From Candidatus Absconditabacterales bacterium (lineage in GTDB: Bacteria > Patescibacteria > JAEDAM01 > Absconditabacterales > Absconditicoccaceae): a stretch of 5,624 nt of DNA. How positions within the stretch are numbered: the stretch's first letter is position 1; each line of letters begins with the position of its first letter. The stretch covers positions 1 through 5,624 of the forward strand of contig CALLUT010000173.1 of the NCBI GenBank assembly GCA_938010495.1, given 5' to 3'. The position numbers and the translations under genes are program-made. Shown here one piece after another: positions 1 through 5,624 of the stretch. Under the pieces are notes generated by a model, which was not told where the DNA came from, made no database searches, and saw only the letters and a list, made by a program, of their open reading frames with translations.

Positions 1-328
1 GGCTGAAATACTCAGTAGAAATGGTGTAGGGGTACTTTCTACATTTGTATCTCCATATACACAGGCTCGTCAGAATCTCAGAGATAAATGTACAAACTAT
101 ATAGAAGTATTTGTAAATGCTCCACTTGCAGAATGTGAAAAAAGAGATGTAAAATGATTATATCAGAAAGCAAGAGATGGTATCATACCAAATTTTACTG
201 GTATATCTGATCCATATGAAGCTCCAGAGAATCCTGAAATAGAACTGAGAACTGACTTAGAAACTGTTGAGGAATCAGCTCAAAAAGTAATAGATTATCT
301 TTTTGATAATGAATATTTAACAAAATAA
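1..328 (+). CDS. cysC: Adenylylsulfate (APS) kinase, C-terminal part; 5' end outside window
   Basis: APS kinase phosphorylates adenosine 5'-phosphosulfate with ATP to give PAPS, the universal sulfate donor, in the cytoplasm. The frame begins at base 2 and gives 108 residues ending in TAA at 326-328. Seen in it: FVSPYTQAR, matching the family's F(I/V)SPYR substrate-binding segment; IEVFVNAPLAECEKRDVKG followed by LYQKARDG; and NFTGISDPYEAPENPE. These are the conserved C-terminal blocks of APS kinases. The glycine of KGLY is encoded by TGA at 155-157, an otherwise near-invariant Gly. The P-loop half lies upstream and is not visible, so this could be a stand-alone CysC or the kinase domain of a bifunctional ATP sulfurylase/APS kinase; the CEKRDVKGLYQKA segment resembles both types. 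The stop is 15 nt before the flippase start, so it is probably co-transcribed with the glycan genes. That and the sulfotransferase at 4942 suggest the PAPS is used for glycan sulfation rather than cysteine synthesis (inference). Confidence 0.92.
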
Positions 329-343
329 TCATATCATAAAAAC

Positions 344-1674
344 ATGTTAACTGTGATAAAAAATAAGCTTTTCAATCTCTTTCAAGATAAAGATAAGAAA
401 GAGCTTATTTTTTGAAGCTCAGTTTCTTTTGGTTTAAATATGTGATCTGTTTTATTAGGATTTATATTTCTGTATATGGTTTCACGTTTTTATGGTGTAG
501 ATGGAACGTGACTGTTTAGTATCGGGCAATCATTTGTTATTATTATATCTGCTATATCACTTATGTGACTTAATATGGCATCTATAAGATATATAGGACA
601 ATATAGATCAGAAAAAAATAAGATAATTTCCCTCTATAAAAACTCTTTTATTACAATATTGCTTGTTTCTCTTCTTTTTTCCACTTTATTATTTCTTTTA
701 TCCGATTATCTTGCTCAACAAATATTTAAAGATATACGATTGGCTCTGATTCTGAAAATAAGTGCTCTTATTATACCATTTTGTGCTATAAAAGATTATC
801 ATAGTGATTTTCTAAAGTGATTTAAAAAGATAGCTGCCTGAGAATTTGTAAAAAAATTCTTATTTATTTCTCTTGCCTCCGCTTTTATTTTTCTCACATA
901 TAATTTCTGATATAATATTATTTACATTCCTATACTGGCATATGGTCTGAGTATTTTAGTTGTAGCATTACTTTCTTTTTTTATCTTATGGAAAAAATAC
1001 CTCTTTTATTCTCGTAACTATTCTCACGATAAACAAATAGAGACTATATCCTATAAAGAAATTTTAGCAACCTCTTTACCTATGGTAGTTACTGTAATAG
1101 CATTAGTGATAATGGGAAATATAGATAAGTTAATGATCTGATATTTTATTGATACAACTGCAACAGGAATTTATAGTGTCGCTTTCTCTTGTGCTATTAC
1201 TCTTAACTTTGTTATTAAATCTGTTAACTCTATCTTGACTCCAAATATTTCACAAAAATTTTGGGATAAAGACATGGAAAGACTCCAAAAAAATATAACT
1301 TTTGGTACAAAGATTATATTTTTTGCGACACTTCCTATATTTCTTATCTTGATTATTTTTGGTAAACAAATTCTTTCAATATTTTGAACAGATTTTATTG
1401 CTGGATACCACGTACTGCTAATTCTATGTGTTGGCCAAATAATTAATTCTATTTCTGGTTCTACTTGATTTTTTCTGAATATGACAGGAAATCAAAAAAT
1501 CTTTCAAAAAATTATTCTCTGTACGTTATTTTTGAATATAATCCTTAATATAATACTAATTCCTTTACTTTGAATCCTAGGGGCTGCTATAGCAACGGCT
1601 ATTTCTATATTTACTTGGAATATAATCAGTATTATCTATATTAAAAACAAGTATGATATAATTACCTACTATTT

Positions 1675-1693
<19 letters not shown>
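344..1693 (+). CDS. wzx: Wzx-type polysaccharide/oligosaccharide flippase (MOP superfamily)
   Basis: Read with TGA as Gly this is an uninterrupted 449-residue, very hydrophobic protein of the usual flippase length, with many predicted membrane segments (about 12 expected for the family; I did not run a topology predictor). It would move undecaprenyl-linked glycan units across the cytoplasmic membrane. Family-like segments: a first helix with SFGLNMGSVLLGF and VSRFYGVDGTGLFSIGQ (about residues 27-66); GNIDKLMIGYF then ATGIYSVAF (about 258-281), the usual mid-protein DK.M(L/I)GY and GIYS..; and IPLLGILGAAIATAIS near residues 406-421, the typical late helix. Twelve glycines are TGA (413, 443, 509, 566, 818, 839, 908, 1139, 1385, 1466, 1571, 1676). 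ATG 344 is chosen because it leaves a short cytoplasmic leader before the first helix; the next in-frame ATG (440) would cut into that helix. No Shine-Dalgarno is visible. Its end overlaps rfbB by 19 nt. The exact substrate, and Wzx rather than another MOP exporter, are inferred from context. Confidence 0.85.
358..413 (+). repeat. 12-bp perfect inverted repeat with T-run, inside start of flippase gene
   Basis: The arms at 358-369 and 402-413 are exact reverse complements (left arm AAAAAATAAGCT). The 32-nt spacer holds a further possible 5-bp pairing, 379-383 with 397-401. The right arm ends in six T, giving a terminator-like outline, but the stem has only two G:C pairs in twelve and a nine-base bulge (370-378). 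A second, mutually exclusive hairpin can form from 401-406 with 415-420. All of it lies within coding sequence, so the structure may be chance in AT-rich DNA. A regulatory role is not shown. Confidence 0.3.
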
Positions 1694-2628
<935 letters not shown>

Positions 2629-2634
2629 TATATT

Positions 2635-3507
2635 ATGAAATGAATTATACTTGCTTGAGGCTCTGGAAGTAGACTTTATCCTATAACAAAAGGTATTAGT
2701 AAACAACTTATGCCTATATATGATAAACCAATGATTTATTATCCTATTTCCACTCTGATGTTGGCTGGAATACAGGAAATACTTATCATAACGACTCCAC
2801 ATGATCAAGAATCATTTAAGAGACTTCTCTGAGATGGTTCTCAATGGGGAATGTCTTTTGAATACATTATCCAACCAAGCCCTGATGGACTTGCCCAGGC
2901 TTTTGTGCTCGGAGAAGATTTCATTTGAGATGATGATGTATGTTTGATTTTATGAGACAATCTTTTCTACGGGCAATGATTCTCTGATCTATTAAAAAAA
3001 TCAATACAAACCGTAGAAGATGAAAAGAAATCAGTAATATTTTGATATGAAGTATCTGATCCGGAGAGGTATGGGGTAGTAGAATTTGATGATAATATGA
3101 ATGCAGTTTCCGTAGTAGAAAAGCCTACTGAGCCAAAGAGTAATTACGCAGTGGTATGACTCTATTTCTATACGAATGATGTCATAGAAATAGCAAAAAA
3201 CATACAGCCAAGCGACAGGTGAGAACTAGAAATAACCTCTGTAAATGAAGAGTATTTGTCATCAAACAAGCTCAAAGTAGAACTTATGAATAGATGATAT
3301 GCATGGCTTGATACTGGTACTCATGAGAGCATGTTGCAAGCAAGTAATTTTATAGAAATAATAGAGAAAAGACAGTGACTGAAAATTTCATCACCAGAAG
3401 AAATTTCTTGGTTAAATCAATGGATTAATGATGATCAATTAAAGATCCTTGCAGAACCACTCAAAAAATCAAATTATTGAAAATACCTTTTAAGATTACT
3501 GAAATAA
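2635..3507 (+). CDS. rfbA: Glucose-1-phosphate thymidylyltransferase (RmlA)
   Basis: First step of the pathway: glucose-1-phosphate plus dTTP gives dTDP-glucose and pyrophosphate. Family members are typically feedback-inhibited by dTDP-rhamnose. The product is 290 residues, the family's usual length. Seen: the nucleotide-binding [19 protein letters not shown] from residue 6, with R13 as signature arginine; [19 protein letters not shown] with D108 as likely Mg ligand; VVEKP at 160-164 (E162, K163), contacting the sugar; [12 protein letters not shown] with D226 as second metal ligand; and a C-terminal NYGKYLLRLL that matches the typical end of short RmlA proteins. Twelve of its 23 glycines are TGA (for example 2641, 2656, 2953, 3295, 3478), the heaviest load in the window; under the standard code no fragment longer than about 60 residues survives. 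The stop TAA shares one base with the rfbC start (TAATG). Confidence 0.96.
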
Positions 3508-4076
3508 TGTTTAAATTTTCTCCTACAGATATACTCGATGTGATTGTTGTAGAGCCAGATGTTTTTGGTGATGATAGAGGTTTTTTTATGGAAACATATT
3601 CTGAAAAATTTTTTAAACAAAATGGTATATCTTCAGATTTTGTTCAAGACAATCATTCTAAATCAAAAAAATGAGTCTTTAGAGGATTTCATTTTCAAAC
3701 ACAGAAAACTCAAGGCAAGCTGGTAAGAGTAACAGCAGGTGCTGTTTTAGATTTTGCTATAGACCTCAGAAAATCCTCACCTACATATGGAAAATATATA
3801 GTTGAAGAACTATCAGCAAAGAATAAAAAACAACTCTATATCCCTCGTGGGTTTGGACATGGTTTTTTAACCTTAGAAGATGATACAGAATTTGTATATA
3901 AATGTGACGATTATTATGCTCCAGAGTATGACGGAGGGATACTCTACTCTGATCCAGATATAAATATAGATTTTGAAGCAATAAAAGAAAAATATGATAT
4001 CTCTGAAATATCTCTTTCGGAGAATGATAGAAACAGGGTAACACTCCGTGAGTTTTATGATGATAATCCTTTTTAA
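3507..4076 (+). CDS. rfbC: dTDP-4-dehydrorhamnose 3,5-epimerase
   Basis: Third step: double epimerisation at C3 and C5 of dTDP-4-keto-6-deoxyglucose, by a dimeric cupin-fold enzyme. The product is 189 residues, typical for the family. Seen: EPDVFGDDRGFFMETY (about 16-31), the substrate-binding segment; GVFRGFHFQ with H62 as probable catalytic base; YIPRGFGHGF with conserved H118; VYKCDDYYAPEYDGG with Y131 probably the catalytic tyrosine; and YSDPDINIDF with the conserved aspartate. ATG 3507 overlaps the rfbA stop by one base and gives the usual N-terminus (KFSPTDI..). A TTG at 3477 would add ten residues and overlap rfbA by 31 nt; I consider it less likely. Only one of 13 glycines is TGA (3672-3674, in KKGVFRG), much fewer than in the neighbours. 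The stop is 4 nt before rfbD. Confidence 0.95.
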
Positions 4077-4080
4077 GAAT

Positions 4081-4938
4081 ATGAAGAAAATTTTGATTAC
4101 ATGAGCAAAAGGAATGCTTGCTTCTGATTTTATACGTTTATATGGGAATAATTATGACCTTATTTTAACAGACTATAAAGAACTTGATATCACAGATGTT
4201 AATGCAATAGAAAAGAGTATTATAGAATCAAAACCAGATATGATACTAAACTTTGCAGCATATACCAATGTAGATGATGCTGAAGATGTAGGTATGAAAA
4301 TGAATTTTGATGTAAATACTCTTTGAGTTTATAATCTTGCTTCTATATCGGAAAATTATGACATTGATTTTATTACCATTTCAACTGACTATGTCTTTTG
4401 ATGAGACAAACAAGAATGATACAAGGAAAACGATAGCATTACTGAACCAGTCAATACATATGGTATGGCAAAATACTTAGCTGAAAAAATAGCACTACAA
4501 CAAAATAATAAAAGTATAATCATTCGTACAAGTTGGCTCTATGGAGGAGGAAAGGATTTTAAGAATTTTGTAAATACTATGATGAGTCTTGCAACTAAGC
4601 TCGATAGCTTAAAAGTAGTAGATGATCAATTTGGAAATCCTACATATGCAGGACACTTAGCAGAATCTTTGGATAGTCTTATTCAAAATATTTCTACTTA
4701 TAGATGAAGTATACTCCATCTTTCGAATTCTACAGAAGGCAAGGGAGTATCATGGTATGAGTTTGCTCAAAAAATCTTTGAGTTATCAAATATACAAGTA
4801 GAATTAACACCATGTGATACTTCTGGATTCCTAACAAAAGCAAAACGTCCTCAGTATAGTAAACTCCTAAATACAAGTAAAATACAACTCCCTGATTGGA
4901 AAAAATGATTACAAGATTATCTTCATAGCCTTTCTTAA
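4081..4938 (+). CDS. rfbD: dTDP-4-dehydrorhamnose reductase
   Basis: Last step: NAD(P)H-dependent reduction of dTDP-4-keto-L-rhamnose to dTDP-L-rhamnose by a cytoplasmic SDR-family enzyme. The product is 285 residues, the normal length. Seen: TGAKGMLAS at residues 7-15, the dinucleotide-binding loop, where the usual last glycine of GxxGxxG is alanine (A14); NFAAYTNVDDAE, matching the family's N.AAYT.VD.AE; STDYVFGG at 101-108; the catalytic Y127/K131 in TYGMAKYLAE; RTSWLYGGG; and VVDDQFGNPTYAGHLA, a diagnostic RmlD block. Seven glycines are TGA (4102, 4324, 4399, 4402, 4417, 4705, 4906), with a tandem TGA TGA at 4399-4404 for the GG of YVFGG. ATG 4081 directly precedes the Rossmann strand. 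The stop is 3 nt before the sulfotransferase start, supporting one transcript. Confidence 0.95.
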
Positions 4939-4941
4939 TTT

Positions 4942-5624
4942 ATGCTTACATACTTTAAAAAAAAATACACCCCTAAAGAGAAAACAAAAGTTTATGTAGT
5001 GCTTTGAATGCATAGAAGTGGAACTAGCTTGGTTGCAAGAATCCTCTCAAGTAAATGAATTAATATGTGAGATAATCTACTGAAACCAGGAAAATATAAT
5101 AAATTTTGATACTTTGAAGATATTTATTTTTTAAGAATAAATCAAATTCTATTAAGAACACTTGGAGGTAATTGGTATAAACCACCTCTTGCATATACAG
5201 GTTTAGTGTGATTTAAGAAATATATAGTCAAAATTTTAAATATCTTTTTTCTTAAAAGAGTATATAAGTATTCAAAAGAGAATAAATTTTGGTGATTTAA
5301 AGATCCTCGTTTTACTCTTACATACGGGATGTTTAGTAAATACCTTTTAAATCACGAAATATGTTTAATATGAGTATTTCGAAAGCCTGGGGATGTAGTT
5401 TCATCGATTATCAAAAGAGATAATATGAAGCCGGGAAACGCTCTTGATATTTGGAAAGAATATAATCTATATCTATTATATTATTTAAAGAAATATAAAT
5501 GAAATAGTATTTGTATAGAATATGATGATCTATTAAAAAACCCTAAAAAGATTGAGAAACTTATAAATGAAAATATTGATGGCAACGATATAAAGCTTAG
5601 TGATTTTTTAAATAAGAAAGAGAA
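4942..5624 (+). CDS. PAPS-dependent sulfotransferase family protein, N-terminal part; runs off the end
   Basis: The first 227 residues of a probable cytoplasmic sulfotransferase that transfers sulfate from PAPS to an acceptor hydroxyl. After a basic leader comes VYVVLGMHRSGTSLVARIL, with GMHRSGTS at residues 22-29: the P-loop-like 5'-phosphosulfate-binding motif. Then come WGFKDPRFTLTYG (about 117-129), and FRKPGDVVSSIIKRD from 146, where R147 and S155 are eight residues apart, the spacing of the 3'-phosphate-binding motif. A later IEYDDLLKNP matches the usual (Y)E.L..P region. Eight TGA codons give Gly (5005, 5056, 5068, 5107, 5209, 5293, 5371, 5500), the first being the leading Gly of GMHRSGTS. 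The sequence most resembles the bacterial sulfotransferase families linked to glycan modification; the acceptor is unknown. Position after rfbD and in the same operon as an APS kinase suggests a rhamnose-containing glycan as target (inference). ATG 4942 is the first start after rfbD. A run of nine A at 4957-4965 follows it. Confidence 0.85.

Noticed and set aside
440..442. Later ATG as flippase start
   Set aside because: It would remove the first part of transmembrane helix 1 and leave an unexplained 111-nt gap after the APS kinase; ATG 344 leaves a normal short leader.
3477..3507. TTG at 3477 as the start of rfbC
   Set aside because: The extra ten residues resemble no RmlC N-terminus and overlap the conserved C-terminus of rfbA. 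The ATG at 3507 gives the usual N-terminus and a neat stop-start overlap.
3781..4044. Minus-strand open frame of 87 codons
   Set aside because: It lies wholly opposite rfbC, whose coding evidence is strong; its low-complexity H/L/Y-rich translation looks like antisense noise.

Overview
The window is a stretch of plus-strand, AT-rich DNA packed with seven genes that only make sense if UGA is read as glycine (translation table 25). Under the standard code every gene but one breaks into short pieces. Under table 25 all seven become single intact frames, and I counted 50 in-frame TGA codons by hand. Many fall on invariant glycines: the Rossmann TGGAGFIG of RfbB, the LAGGSGSRL of RfbA, the YVFGG of RfbD and the GMHRSGTS of the sulfotransferase. 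Every complete gene ends in TAA. This code is known from the candidate-phyla-radiation lineages Absconditabacteria (SR1) and Gracilibacteria (BD1-5), so the organism is very probably one of these. The window does not show which.

Layout: 1-328 is the C-terminal part of an APS kinase (cysC, or the kinase half of a sulfurylase-kinase fusion). 344-1693 is a Wzx-type polysaccharide flippase. 1675-2628, 2635-3507, 3507-4076 and 4081-4938 are rfbB, rfbA, rfbC and rfbD, the complete dTDP-L-rhamnose pathway. 4942-5624 is the N-terminal part of a PAPS-dependent sulfotransferase that runs off the end. Gaps are 15 nt or less, or the genes overlap by 1 or 19 nt, so this looks like the interior of one operon. 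I see no promoter, convincing terminator, RNA gene, insertion sequence or CRISPR array, and no intergenic stretch over 15 bases.

How the genes fit together (inference): RfbA, B, C and D convert glucose-1-phosphate to dTDP-L-rhamnose. The APS kinase makes PAPS. The sulfotransferase moves sulfate from PAPS to a sugar or other acceptor. The flippase exports a lipid-linked glycan across the cytoplasmic membrane. The simplest reading is a surface-glycan locus making a rhamnose-containing, sulfated polysaccharide in a small, probably host-attached bacterium. Glycosyltransferases and the ATP sulfurylase would have to lie outside the window. The sulfate link is the most interesting part; the rhamnose genes themselves are ordinary apart from the genetic code.
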